Counted from the stretch's first letter, positions 22,928-35,141 are shown. The stretch: DNA of 64,000 nt from Parasponia andersonii (GCA_002914805.1 JXTB01000150.1:674900-738899), one strand, 5' to 3'. Notes: generated by a model not told the origin, from the sequence alone. Translations and numbers: made by a program.

Positions 22928-25900
22928 ATGGCGAGGCCCAATCAGGAAGCAATTGAGACCTTCATCAGTATCACCGGCGCATCCGAAGCCATCGCCGTGC
23001 AAAAACTCGAGGTAATCATTTATTTATTTAAAAAAGAATTTTTTTTTGGGTACCCAGATGAATTTGAAGGATTTTAACGAAAAGGGTCTGATTGAATTTT
23101 CATTCTGTGAGGTGGGTTGCTTGTTGCAATTGGTTGATGTTACCGTCGGTGCTTAGTTAGGGTTTCTGCAGCATTGCCTGTGGATTTGAATTTGGAATTT
23201 TGTATGTTATTATGTTGATTCGAGATTATTTTGATTGGTTTTTTGATAATTTGCTGCGATGGGTGCTTGGATGAGTTGATTGGGAGTTATTCTACTTGGG
23301 CTGATTAAGCGAGCTATTGGCAGTTGATATTGAGCTTATCAATCTTTATTTGGGGTATTAAATTTTGGTTGCCCGAAGATAACGACCTAATTTTGAATAT
23401 GTTTTGAGTTTATTGGTAGCCTGTGCTTTTGATAAGAGCTCTTATCAGGATAATGAGGTTTCACTTATCAATGAAGATACCAATTTCAGTGAAAGAAATA
23501 AAAAGGAAAAGAAAAGCAAAAAAGAAGAAAAAGAAAGAAAGAAAGAAAGATAGAAAGGATGAAGGAAGGAATATATTCACTGGATAACAAGTTCAAGGGG
23601 GATTTTAGTAGTTTGGGGTGTGCTGATGCGTTCAGGGTTTGGAAATTATGCATTTAACTTGAGGAGAGAGAAAATAATACAAGGAGATGAAACTTATGTC
23701 CGGTGTGTAGATATGTGGACAGGTTATTATTGTCCGTTTTGCTATTGTGGATCCATTGATTGGCCTCTGTTGATGAATTGACGGGCTTTTGTTGATGCAT
23801 CCAGTTAAGCAATTAGACACCTGTGTAAGTATATGATAATTTATGGGTAACCAGATAATAATCTGTATGATTTTCTTGTTTTTGCTCGTGTGATACAAGA
23901 CTAGCTTGAGGAGTGGAATGACGATTAAGTACATACTGAGGGAGTGATCTTTTGATTTTACTATATCCTGTCAAGAAACAAGCTTTCAGGAGCAACGTTT
24001 TTTTTTTCCTTNNNNNNNNNNNNNNNNNNNNNNNNNNNNNNNNNNNNNNNGATAAGAAAAACTTTAGGGCATAACTAGTTCTTTTAATATATCTGGTTGG
24101 TTACTTGGTTATATATTTTTTTGTTCTACTGTGCCTGTGCCACATCTCTATGCTTGGTTGCTTACTAATATTATCTCCACCCAAGTGTAAGTTTGAGCTT
24201 TATGTTGAAATACTTGTTGGCTTCAATATTAAAAGATTTTACACCTATTTTTTGTTCTTTATTTTATATTATTGTTAAACTCTTATTAGAGTGTCTTTGC
24301 ATTTGGCTCTTTTGGATCCTATGGCCGGTTTCTCTTGAACTTTTCATAAACTGTAAAGAAAAAAATCGACTTTTAGACATTGGGAAATTAGTTGTTTTGT
24401 ATAAATCTGATTCTGTGTTATTATATCTGCAACTAGGAGCATGGTGGGGATCTCAATGAAGCTGTGAATGCACATTTTAGTGAAGGAGACAGGAACACTT
24501 CAGCCAAGTATGTTATATACTATAACTTAAGTAACACGTAATTTGACTTGTCATTTTATTTCTGGTCCTTTTCTTGCATTCACATTTTTGTCTAATATTT
24601 TGTCATCACATCCAGTGTGCGTGAAACATCAGTTGCTGCTCAAAATGATTTTATGGATATTGATGGCCCAGTTCAAGTTGAACCTTGGCCTTCTCTGCCA
24701 CGTCTACCTGCAACTCGAAATCTGAGTCCTTTTTCTCTTCTTGATCCAGACTTTGGAAGAAGCATATTTGATAGTGGTACTGGTTTTACAAACCGTCGAC
24801 CAATTATCACTCATCCAAGAGAGGTGAGAGAGATCCCAATAGAGGTCAAGGATGGCAATCAGCCGTCAGGCAGTTCAGGCAATGTTCCTGTTATTGAAGA
24901 TGTCACTGAAACAGTGGACACACAAAATCCTGAAATTCATGGGACTGTTATTGTTGATGATGAAGATGAAGTTCCGGGTGGCTCAGCTCCTCAGGCTGGC
25001 CAGCGGAGTGAGCAAATAGATGATATTTCACATGATGGACCTCATGATCGGTATATTGGGCCCAGTGCTCCTCGGTTTGGTGACTTGCAAGATAATAGCA
25101 ATGACATTGAAGAACAAATGATTCAAGCTGCCATTGAAGCTTCTAAACAGGAAGTTGACGAAAGCTTTCCCAGTCAGCTATTTGGTGCAGAAAGCGTATG
25201 TTCCAAATGATCTTCGCATTCACGTCAAGTGGCGGACTTCCGCTTTGTTGGCTGTTTATACAAAGTTATGCTGTAGTTATTAATTTATGGTGATCTTGAT
25301 GCAGGACTTGAATCATCTTGGACCTCAGCAAAGTCAACCGCAGTTAGCGGATGCTGAACTTGCACGTGCAGTTTCTTTGTCACTTAAGGTCTGTTTGTCT
25401 TTATGCTCTGCCTTTCTCATGTGATATATATTGGTCTTATTTAATGTGAATGGAGTCCAGACAGCAGAACAAGAGGAAGCATTGCGTGAGCAGGAAAGGA
25501 ACCCTGGAGCATCCTCAGGAATAACTAAACCAGGAGAGGTGGAGTTGGGTAATATAGCAGCAACAAATGGAAGGTAGAGTCCTGTATTGCTGCATAAGTG
25601 CCAGAAAAATCATACGTTTCTGTGCTATTTATCCTTCTGTCTTGGTCTTTGTGCTTGTGTTCATTGGTCTTGGAGATGAATGATCTGATGACAATGCATC
25701 CACTGAATCCAGGTTGGATGCTGGAACCTCGTTCATTCAAGATGAAACTGATGATTTGGAAGAGCAACCTCTTGTTAGGCATAGATCTAGACGGATGTCT
25801 TCTGGCTCTGTGGAATCTGCCCAAGAAGTTGGGGTTGTTGAGGCTAGTCCACCTTTGAGTCCGATACAGCCCACTAGGGGTGCTAGTCCACAGCACAATG

Positions 25901-27471
25901 GCGATGCCTTTCATTCTGACGATGTATGCTACTTTGTGCAGTAGACATTTATATTTCAGTTCATAGTTTGATAATTTTGTTGTAAATATTTTACTTCCTA
26001 ACTTTTTGACGTCGTTCTTTCCCAAACTGAAGTGGGGAGGCATTTCGTCAGTGGAACACGATGAAGCTGTAATGCTTGAGGCTGCAATGTTTGGTGGACT
26101 TCCTGAAGGAACTGGATATCGCTTTCCATATGCACCTCATCAATTCATTCAACCTGAAAGTCCTTATCCACGCCCTATACCTCGTCCTCCTTCACCCTCT
26201 CTGGCAGCCCAGCGCTTGATACGTGAGCAACAGGTGTAATGTCTGGAGAAATTCTTTGAATATGTGGTCATCAGAATTATGTCCCTCATACTTTCTAGTG
26301 ATTTGCTGCTTTCAGGATGATGAATATCTTGCATCACTGCAAGCTGACAGGGAGAAGGAACAGAGAGCTAGGGAGGAGGCTGAAGCTCGTGAAGAAGAAG
26401 AAAGACAAAGAGAGGAAGAATCTCGCAGGAAATTAGAGGAGGAGCAGGTACTCTTAATTGGTGCATCCTTTTTATAGTGGTGCTGGATTATTTTAAACTA
26501 GTTATGTAGACTTCTCACCTTCCAGTTGGCAATCAGCCTATCATGTGCTTCTTGAGATGATTGTTAACATTTCTAGATATGAGCAATCAATTTAATTATT
26601 TAACTCACTGATAGTTATCGTCTTATTCTTCAAGGTGTTTTAAGAGTCTAGTTGTGTTTCGCCCAGAGTGTACTTTTTTTGTGGCAAATTGTCCATTTCC
26701 TGCTTGTGTCTGTAGATAAAACCTGCTTGCGCTGTTCTTGAATTATGTTTTGACACAAGAAGCACCGAACTAAAGTTCCATTGAACTTTTCTGGGTGAAT
26801 AGTACTTTTCTAGTTGTTTACTGTTGCATTTTATGTGATTCTTACTGGCAGGAATTGGAGAGACAATTGGCAGCTAAGGAAGCTACTTTGCCGCAGGAAC
26901 CAGCACCAGATGATGAGAGTGCTGTAACCCTTTTGGTGCGCATGCCAGATGGCAGCCGCCGTGGCCGTCGATTTCTCAAGTCCGACAAGCTGCAGGTAAC
27001 ATTTGTTAAGGAGAAATAGTTTGAATTTACTCATCTTTCCGCATCCTCTTTGCTAAACCTGAACCTGATTGGATATGTCTTGCAGTCTCTTTTTGACTTC
27101 ATAGATATCGGTAGAGTTGTGAAGCCGGGCTCCTATAGATTGGTGAGTAATGCATTTGCTTTATTCTTTATGTGCTGAAGTTTGAAAAAAAACCAATTTT
27201 GTAAATTAATCTGAATACTACAGTAAATTGTTGTGGTGTAAGAAATTGTTTGCCAACTAATTGCATATATTTGCTTCTTATATTGTGCTTCATATTATCA
27301 AGAGACCTCGAGATGATATACTATCTGGCTTAAATGTGTGTATTTACAATCATTCACGAACAGGTAAGGCCATATCCTAGGCGTGCTTTCGAAGATGGTG
27401 AGAGTGCTTTGACGCTGAATGAACTCGGCCTGACCAGCAAACAAGAAGCCTTATATTTGGAGTTGATCTAG
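22928..27471 (+). CDS. UBA-UIM-UBX domain protein (PUX8/SAY1-PUX13 type), 594 aa
   Basis: Plant UBX proteins are adaptors of the AAA ATPase CDC48/p97. With a UBA-like domain and ubiquitin-interacting motifs they bring ubiquitinated clients to it. Exons: 22928-23011, 24437-24507, 24616-25195, 25305-25388, 25461-25573, 25713-25923, 26033-26233, 26316-26447, 26852-26995, 27086-27142, 27364-27471. All joins are GT-AG, phases agree, and the sum is 1785 nt with one stop. Exons 1-2 give the UBA-like start ([20 protein letters not shown] to the [14 protein letters not shown] loop). UIM-like helices are [15 protein letters not shown] (exon 3) and [13 protein letters not shown] (exon 4). Exon 8 is a Glu/Arg coiled coil. 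The C-terminal UBX domain spans exons 9-11 ([17 protein letters not shown] to LELI). Intron 1 contains a 39-N gap. The gene looks intact; which Arabidopsis paralogue is closest is unsettled. Confidence 0.92.
24012..24050. other. Assembly gap (39 N) in UBX intron 1
   Basis: A short N run after a poly-T tract; it does not touch any exon. Confidence 1.
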
Positions 27472-29100
27472 CTTATGACTCCATAGTTGCAGGAATATTT
27501 TATAAACTATGCTGAACATTTTTCATTTATTAAGCTATGGTGCCACACGAATTCCGGCTGTCACTTGGCTTTGCACCGTTTGGTTGAATCATGGTGTCTG
27601 GGGAGATGAGAGGATTAAACCCAAAGGGCAGAACAATAACTGGTCCATTTGCGGTGTCCTGTGGTTCATGGAGGATGTTTCTGTACATATTTATTTTATT
27701 TAAGAGATGAAATATAACTTCATCAATTACTTTTGGGGCATTCGTCCTTGTGGTACTTCAGCCGAGTAGCTTTTAGCATAATTAACTTAATTGATCCATG
27801 ATTTACTTGTGGGATAATACCAAAACCACCCCATCTATTATAACTAAAATATCGAAGTTTAAGTAAAAGCAAGCTTACGAACGTGAAAAAGTATCTCAGC
27901 CGTTTTGGTCGAACTAATAATGTGGAATGTCTTAAATACTCTTAAATTGAAATGCAAATTAAATTTGTTTAAGGTGTTTAGCAATGAGCTTTATATGTTC
28001 AATAGAGTTATTTATTTAAATGTTTTAATGGTAGTTCTATTAAATATAACTCTAAAATTTTACCAGAAACTTTGGAGGATACTTTATTTTTCTCTTTTTG
28101 AATTGATTTGGTGAGAACAGAGAGGTAAACGATATATATTTAGTCATGAGGATTTCCCAGGAAATTACATCAGGAAGCCCTTGTTTTTTAAATTTGTTGG
28201 CGTAAGCCATTCATAAACGGATTTGATACTCAGAAGTAATCCAATTTTTGCAAACACCAAAAAAAAAAATAAAAAAAAAAAAAGAAAAGAGTGGTGCTAT
28301 TTCTTGGGAGCAGTATCCAAAATGCTTGCTTGGCTTTTGGCTATTATGATTGTCGCAGCTTTGGCAGCAACTTCGTGGTACTTTCTAGTATAGTAGTATT
28401 ACAGTTGGTTAGACTTAGAATCCAACTCAATCTTCACTTTTTGGTTAGACGTTTTGAATGTATTACCATACTAGTACTGTACTCTCTGTAGAATTCCTTC
28501 TTAATTACCGTTACCTCGAAACACCCCTTTTTGTTTTTCACTTTCGCCTTTCACTTTTGTTTTCTTTTTTTCTTTTGATATTTAAATTCACCTCTATTTT
28601 TAGCATGCATAATCTTAGCTTCTTCATTAAAAAAAAAAATGATACTCAACAAGTACATTTCATGTCAAGATCTCCCCCCCCCCCCCTCCAAAAAAAAAAA
28701 CTTTCTTTACACATTTATATATTTTTAACACAATTATATTTCCCTTATTAAATATCTTTAATTACTAAAAGCAAAGATGGGAAAGGTAGCCTCACAATCC
28801 GATGCACATATGTGATTTTGTGCATTTAATAATTAACATCTATACTTTATCCAAAAAAAAAAAATTTATTAACATCTATAGTAAATCATCATATAAGCAA
28901 CCTTTTGTCTCTGCCGTACATTGGCGGGTTGTTGGGTGCCACGTGTCCACATTTTGCCACGTCATAATCTCGTGACCTCTAAAGAAGAAGTTAAGGAAGT
29001 TATTTAATTTTTAGGATAAAGTATAAGGAAGTTAATATCACACTAGTACTTTTTAACACAAAAACTTATATTTAATAAAAAATAATAATAAAACAAGTGA
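27472..29100. other. Intergenic DNA, UBX 3' flank to SCL28 promoter
   Basis: The first 250 bases are presumably UBX 3' UTR. The rest is AT-rich with A runs and a C run at about 28674-28686. No gene supported. Confidence 0.5.
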
Positions 29101-29114
29101 ATATGATGTAACCC

Positions 29115-29368
29115 AACGGTCAAGTGAAAACGGAAAGCTAAAATAACATAATATTACATAATACATAGCATATGATACTTAGGTTGGGCAGTGAGGAAAC
29201 ATGCACGTGTGGGCTGCGTGAATACCAACAGATTGTACACAAAGCCCCAAAAACGAGAATAATTTTCAATCGCACCCCTCCGTACACACACATGACACAC
29301 CAACTCCCCTTTATTTTCTTCCTTCTCCTCTCCTCCAACGGTCATATTTTCACGACACACTCCAACGG
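29115..29368 (+). promoter_or_regulatory. Three MSA-like (AACGG) elements upstream of the GRAS gene
   Basis: The motif CCAACGGTC/CCCAACGGTC occurs at 29115-29119, 29337-29341 and 29364-29368 (AACGG core positions), all in the same orientation. The last two cores start 27 bp apart. CCAACGG is the core of the mitosis-specific activator element bound by three-repeat MYB (MYB3R) factors, which drives G2/M transcription. SCL28-type genes are known G2/M-expressed regulators, so the placement is meaningful. Binding is inferred. Confidence 0.65.
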
Positions 29369-29616
29369 TCATGTGGGTCAGCCTTTTTCGACCGTCTGAT
29401 TCGAATCTCACGGCCACAAAGATCACATTACCTCGACTCTTCTTGAACACCCTTTTTTTTTCACTCAGTGCCATCATTTTTCAATACCAGTCTCTGAACC
29501 AAAAAAAAAAAAAGGAAAGTGATGATGGAGACGGCCATGTAAGTGGGGTTTGTAGTAGTAGTAGTAGAAGTAGAGTGTAGTGGAGACAAGTGAAGCTGAG
29601 AATAGTGAAGTCTCGG

Positions 29617-29626
29617 TATATAAAAA
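29617..29626 (+). promoter_or_regulatory. TATA box of the GRAS gene
   Basis: TATATAAAAA, the best TATA match between the MSA motifs and the first ATG. It predicts a transcription start near 29650 and hence a leader of about 800 bases before splicing. Confidence 0.55.
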
Positions 29627-29787
29627 TACGGGTCTTTAATGGTTTTTGGTTTCTTTGGGTATTGAGTGCTGAGGGGTTTAAAGGGTTTGGTTCATCTTCA
29701 TTGGCTTTCTTCTTCTCCATGAAGGTTTAAAAGGGTTTTTCAGAGCTGGGATTTTCTGGGTTTTTGGTTCTTTATTGAGTTTCAGCC

Positions 29788-30404
29788 ATGGTGGAGTTCA
29801 AGGATGATTCAAATGCTGATTTGGGTCAAAAGATTTCTCAGTTTCTGAGCCTCTTCCTCGGGTTTGTGCATGTATGTTACTATTTTTATGTTCATTTGGT
29901 AAAGAAAAATCACTTCTTTTTCCTTCTCCAATGAGTTTGCTTTGAAGGTTTTGGAATCCGATGATCTTATTTGTTATAGGTTGTTAGGTTCAAATTCTTT
30001 CATTCTTTTGGGGTTGGGGAAATTTGCACATTCTGATTGATTATTCATTCTTTCTTTGCACACATAATTATATCAAATACATATAGGAACACTCAAAGCA
30101 CTTCTCTAAACCAATTTGTTTGATTTGTTTTTGGCATTACTCATCGGATTCCTATTGTTTTCGTTTATAGACATTTGGTTAAAAGAAATAAAAAATCACA
30201 CACACTCACTCACTTTTAGTCTGTCCCTTTTGGTTTCTCTTATACAAGTTTTCATTCAAAGGGGTTATATGAAATCATAGATTTGTATACAGAAAACACC
30301 AAACTTTTCATTGTCCTAAACGTTTGTAGAGATCACTAGGGAGAGGGAAAAGAAAGCCAAAAAGAAAAAAAAAAAAAAAAGAAAAAAAAAAGAAAGAGAG
30401 ATAG
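29788..30404 (+). other. Upstream ORF with a likely leader intron before the GRAS coding exon
   Basis: The first ATG downstream of the TATA box (29788) opens a frame starting MVEFKDDSNADLGQKIS. GTATGT at 29872 is a good donor, and TTTGTAG ending at 30329 is a plausible acceptor, giving a 458-bp leader intron. Read through the splice, the frame is out of phase with the main ORF and stops at 30402-30404. It would therefore act as a uORF of the spliced leader, not as an alternative N-terminus. Confidence 0.4.
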
Positions 30405-30474
30405 AAAGAAAGAACAGGGTGGGTGAATTTGTAGTTGAATTGAAAAAAGAAAGAGAGAAAATTGGAAGGTTAGA

Positions 30475-32529
30475 ATGTTGGCTGGGTGTTCTAGTTCCAC
30501 ATTGTTATCGCCAAGGCATAGATTGAGGAGTGAAGCACCTGCACAGTTCCAAGCTTGCCATTTCCCAATGAGCACACAGAGATTGGACTTGCCATGCAGT
30601 TTTTCTCGGAAGGACACTTCACGGCCGCAGCAGCCAATTAGGCCGGTGGGGCTTTCGGTGGAGAAGCCGATCGAATCGAAGACCAGCAGTTGTTCTTTGA
30701 AGCAGAGTATTAGGCTGCCGCCATTAGCGACGACAGCTCCAGCGGCGGCAAGTGCGGCGGCCCAGACGGCGTTTGTGGAAGGAAGGAAGGAGATCAAGGA
30801 CGAGTTTTGGCCGAGAGGTAAGAGTTTGAAGAGGTTTGCGGAGCAGGGATCAGTGGACGAGTCCTTCATAAGCAGAGCCAAGAGGAAAAGGGGTATCAGT
30901 GATAACGATGGAGAAAGCAATGACGTTCTTGAAGATGATGAGAGACTGAATTTAGGCCAACTGGGTGCTGGGAATTTCTGGTTACAACCGGGTTTCAACC
31001 CTCAACTTCCTTTCTCATTGACATGTTCAGGAGGTGAAGAAGAGAGGGTCTGCTACGTGCCTGGTGAACTTATCTCCCCACCATTGCCATTGTCAAACAA
31101 TCCTTGGGTGGAATCAGTTGTGACTGAGATCACTGACCTGGGAGAGAAGGATGGCGAGACGAGCCACCATGTACCGCCAGCGAAGGAAGCATCGGCAGCT
31201 TCGAGTGCTTCCTCTGGGGGCCAAAGCATGGCCCTGAGGTTCAATGAAGTTGTTCCTGACTATGAAGTTGGTAACGGGTCTGGGAACCCTTACTCACATG
31301 GAGGTTCTGGAGTAGTGGAGGCAGGGGAAGAGGACATCATCAGTCAAGGAGAGAATGAGGGGTTTGAGCTTGTTAGTTTGCTCACATCTTGTGTTGAAGC
31401 AATTGGGTCGAAGAGCATTCATGCTATTAACCATTTCATAGCGAAGTTGGGGGACCTTGCTTCTCCTAGAGGAAGTCCTATAAGCCGGGTTACAGCTTAC
31501 TACACTGAAGCTTTGTCTCTAAGAGTCACTAGACATTGGCCACAGATATTTCACATCACACCTCCTAGGGAGTTTGAGCGAGTTGATGAGGATTCTGGCT
31601 CTGCATTAAGGTTTCTGAATCAGGTGACCCCGATGACCAAGTTTCTCCATTTCACATCGAATGAGATGCTGCTAAGAGCTTTTGAAGGGAAAGAAAGGGT
31701 TCACATTATCGATTTCGACATCAAGCAAGGTTTGCAGTGGCCTAGTCTGTTTCAGAGCTTAGCTTCTAGGACTAATCCCCCAAGCCATGTTAGAATTACC
31801 GGTATTGGTGAGTCTAAGCAAGAGCTGAACGAAACAGGCGACAGGCTAGCCGGCTTTGCTGAAGCTTTAAATCTGCCCTTCGAGTTTCACCCGGTTGTCG
31901 ACAGACTAGAAGACGTGAGGCTTTGGATGCTTCATGTGAAGGAGCAAGAGAGTGTGGCTGTGAACTGCATTTTCCAACTTCACAAGACGCTTTACGATGC
32001 TAATGGAGGCGCTTTCAGGGATTTCTTGGGACTAATTCGGAGCACGAACCCTACAGTAGTTGTGATGGCAGAACAGGAGGCTGAACACAATGACCCCAGA
32101 TTGGAAGCAAGAGTTTGCAATTCACTGAAGTACTACTCGGCCATCTTTGACTCCATTGACGCTAGCCAGCTTCCAGTTGATAGTCCGGCAAGGATCAAAG
32201 TAGAGGAGATGTTTGCGAGGGAAATACGGAACATTGTTGCTTGTGAAGGAATGGACAGGCTTGAGAGGCATGAGAGCTTTGAGAAATGGAGGAATCTGAT
32301 GGAGCAAGGAGGGTTTCGAAGCGCAAAGATCAGTGAGAGGGAGTTGATGCAAAGCCGGATGCTGCTGAAGACGTACTCTAGTGAGGATTACAATGTTAAG
32401 GAGCAAGGTCAAGATGGAGGAGCTGGTGGACTTACACTTGGTTGGCAAGATCAGCCTTTGTTCACAGTCTCAGCTTGGACACCAGTTGATGCTGCAGGAA
32501 GCTCATCATCATTTTCGCAGCCGAGTTGA
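30475..32529 (+). CDS. SCL28: GRAS transcription regulator, SCL28 type (684 aa)
   Basis: GRAS proteins are plant nuclear regulators. SCL28 is a G2/M-expressed member affecting cell-cycle progression and cell size. The single exon starts MLAGCSSSTLLSPRHRLR, the characteristic start of this subgroup. The N-terminal 295 residues are variable, Ser/Pro/Ala-rich, with a basic patch (RAKRKRG near residue 138) that could be a nuclear signal. The GRAS domain begins at about residue 298 (FELVSLLTSCVEAI), with the VHIID motif at V409, the FEFHPV block near 466 (PFYRE region), and the SAW motif near the end (FTVSAW, F663-W668). Length and motif order are complete and the frame is uninterrupted. MSA-like motifs and a TATA box lie upstream. 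Assignment to SCL28 rests on the N-terminus and is confident; no breakage seen. Confidence 0.93.
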   Translation: MLAGCSSSTLLSPRHRLRSEAPAQFQACHFPMSTQRLDLPCSFSRKDTSRPQQPIRPVGLSVEKPIESKTSSCSLKQSIRLPPLATTAPAAASAAAQTAFVEGRKEIKDEFWPRGKSLKRFAEQGSVDESFISRAKRKRGISDNDGESNDVLEDDERLNLGQLGAGNFWLQPGFNPQLPFSLTCSGGEEERVCYVPGELISPPLPLSNNPWVESVVTEITDLGEKDGETSHHVPPAKEASAASSASSGGQSMALRFNEVVPDYEVGNGSGNPYSHGGSGVVEAGEEDIISQGENEGFELVSLLTSCVEAIGSKSIHAINHFIAKLGDLASPRGSPISRVTAYYTEALSLRVTRHWPQIFHITPPREFERVDEDSGSALRFLNQVTPMTKFLHFTSNEMLLRAFEGKERVHIIDFDIKQGLQWPSLFQSLASRTNPPSHVRITGIGESKQELNETGDRLAGFAEALNLPFEFHPVVDRLEDVRLWMLHVKEQESVAVNCIFQLHKTLYDANGGAFRDFLGLIRSTNPTVVVMAEQEAEHNDPRLEARVCNSLKYYSAIFDSIDASQLPVDSPARIKVEEMFAREIRNIVACEGMDRLERHESFEKWRNLMEQGGFRSAKISERELMQSRMLLKTYSSEDYNVKEQGQDGGAGGLTLGWQDQPLFTVSAWTPVDAAGSSSSFSQPS

Positions 32530-34310
32530 ATGATTTGGCTGCTGGGTTTTAACTCTTCTTTTCTTCACTAAAACATACACCTTCATTTTTCAATTTCCAT
32601 TATTGTTGCATACAGGGGGAAAAAAAAGGAAAAACAAAAAGGGATAAAGAATTCTTTGTAGGTAGGGAGAAAATCTTTGAGTCATTCTTTCATTCTTTTC
32701 TTGCAGATAAAAAAGATATCAGTCCAATAGGGTCTAGTAGAGTCAGAATCATTTGTATGAATACAGCAAGTAGGTCAAAAATACTGATTTTCAGTTCTTT
32801 TTCATTCTAGATTCAGGCACTACTAAAGTATTTGGGTCAAGTTGTGTTTATTCTTTCATTCTTTATTGTGTATGCTGAAATTCGTTTGTTAGTAAGCAGT
32901 CCAGTAATGTATGTTGTCAATTTAATTTTTTCTTTGTTCAAAGTTAGTAGTTGAAATTGTTGTCAAATATGGTATGGTTCCATTTGATTTGAGCTATTCA
33001 CCTTCTTTTCTTTGAGTTCTCTTGTCTAATGACATTATATCAAACTACACTATCAATTAAGTTCTTTTGCTATCTTTTTGTATGATAAATTTGGCACAGT
33101 GAGAACCGATCACTAATCCCCCCTGTAAACTTGATTACATCATTTTACTACGTACACATCTTTTCTTCAAAAGATCTTCGATTATAATGATGGCACTTTC
33201 AGCAAGTCTATATTAGCCTCAACATTTGTTAATATGAAAGCAAGCAGAAAAATTAAATTGTCAATAAAATACATACCAAATTTGATTAGTAGGACTCAAA
33301 TTTTTGCTAGTACGGATTCTATCATGGAATATTAGGCATTCCAACAACTGTGCTAATTTTTTAGAGCAATTTTATTCATTTCAATTGGATAAAAACACTA
33401 TTCAAGTGATATTTCTATCGTTACTAAATGATTCCAAAAGTTGCTTACTCATCTAGTATGATTCACGCAAATGACATCAATTACAAACAACAATCCTATT
33501 AAAAGACAATAATTTTCTGAAACGACGACATTTCTTAGAAAGATTAACAATTTAGGATGTGACATATCTTCTACAGAAATGTGATGCAAGACATTATTTG
33601 AACACAATGGTGAACCTATATATGGTCCTAGGCCTCGAAGTAATAGAGCTTGAATAATGCATTTTTGGGTCTAAAATAGTGAACCTATATGGTCTTAGGC
33701 CTCGAAGCAATAGAGATTGAATGGTGCACTTTTGGGTCTGATTTTGAGTATTGATAGAATTAGATTGAATCTCCTTAATAGTTACAATTTTTGGTAAAAT
33801 TGATTGCGTCTATCCTTCATCGTTCAAGAACCATAAATAAATACGACAAATTTTGTGCAACACTAACTATAATAGTAAATTAGTCTAAAAATATTAATTA
33901 ATTGGTCGATTTGTAATATTGTACGAGAGCAATTTTGTATACAAATAATATTATGATGCATTATTCGTGCTTAATACTATACACTAATACAATAAAATAT
34001 GTTGGCTCAAGTGGTAAGATCATCCATAATTTGAAATTCCGATCATATGTTCGACGTGAAAATTTATTAACCTTAATGGGATGAGAATTAGGTAATAGTA
34101 AGTATTTTTTTTTATTTTATAGTAAATGAAAATCATTAGTTAGGTCTCATATTTTTTTTTAAAAAAAAATACCATATACTAATATGTTTGTCACCCTACC
34201 TCTAAATAAATATATAGTGACCTGGTGCTATTTTTAGTATTTTGTGAAAAGTATCATATTAATTATTTAACACAATAAACTAATATCCCAAATTGAGAGA
34301 TATATCGCAT
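32530..34310. other. GRAS 3' flank and intergenic DNA
   Basis: About 300-400 bases after the stop are probably 3' UTR. No gene is supported in the rest. Confidence 0.5.
33609..33740. repeat. About 69-bp diverged tandem duplication
   Basis: GTGAACCTATAT, GGCCTCGAAG and TTTTTGGGTCT recur at a period of about 69 bases in 33609-33677 and 33678-33740, with several substitutions. Confidence 0.75.
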
Positions 34311-35141
34311 ACTCTAATAATATATGTATGCCATAAAAAGCATATTTATATGATCGGTGGAAAAGTCATTTTTAATGAGAACATCAAGAAAATCGGGTGG
34401 ACATGAGGAGGATCCCGAAGGTTTCCTTTCTTGGACGATTGCCTCCCAAAGCTTAGAGATTCTATCATACAATTCCATGGACCTCTTTCGTAGATTCTGA
34501 AGATCCAAAGGACCCAAAATAGGATAAAAGTAAGATATGTTTGAAGAAGAAGCAACGTCCGTAATCTTGTTCATTAGCTCACAAAGTTCCCCTTTAAGGG
34601 TTTCTTGAACATGTTCAACAAAATCTTTGGAAACCAAAATATTACCAAGCATGTTTAACACAGCACCAAAAGCAATCTCTCTAAATTTGACCGCCTGTCC
34701 TTGCATATTTTTTGGCCACGTACTCCACCATTTCGTTGACTTTTTGGTCTCTTATCCAAGCTTGGGAGTTGATTGCTTTCCCTGAGTTTAGCTCGGTTCG
34801 AGAAAAAGTACGCAAGTACTTCCATCTTTCGTTAAATTCATCAACCCAACCGATGGTAGAGTCGTAATTTTTAAGACACTATCACGTCCGTAGGTTTCCG
34901 CAAAACGTGCTAAAGTCACGTGAGGACTGCCCCTGATTTGAAGAAGGTTGCCTAGGATCGGCCACCGAAACGGGCCCGGTGGAAGTGGTGGGGATTTAGA
35001 AAGAAATGGTGAAGATTTGAGCAAGTGTTTGGAGAGTAGGAAAATAATTAGGAGAGGTAAGAACAGGAGAAGAAGGTTTAATGGAAGGAGATCAGTAAGG
35101 TTTGATTTTTCCGGCCGGATTGATATAGTTAATGGAGACAT
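34311..35141 (-). pseudogene. Cytochrome P450 (CYP80/CYP76-like) exon-1 pseudogene
   Basis: The start (MSPLTISIRPEKSN), the N-terminal membrane anchor (LLPLNLLLLFLPLLIIFLLS) and the proline hinge (PPLPPGPFRWPILGN) parallel the intact P450 at 45793-47406. After FAETYG the copy has lost about 25 residues, keeps LKNYD, loses another 20 or so (including the SARFVPHVAP block), resumes with WVDEFNERWKYLRT, and then shifts frame near 34710 before the block QAVKFREIAFGAVLNML. No second exon with the I-helix or heme-binding loop was found to its left. It is a tandem relative of the intact gene on the same strand, about 11 kb away, with a Copia element between them. Protein function is excluded. Confidence 0.85.

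Noticed and set aside
25525..26043. 172-codon minus-strand frame over UBX exons and introns
   Set aside because: It ignores strongly supported splice sites on the other strand and has no recognisable product.
30336..30998. 220-codon minus-strand frame opposite the SCL28 start
   Set aside because: Antisense shadow of the GRAS coding exon; the translation is low-complexity and ends in a poly-Phe/Ser run from an A-rich leader.
32122..32448. 108-codon minus-strand frame inside SCL28
   Set aside because: Shadow of a well-supported plus-strand gene.
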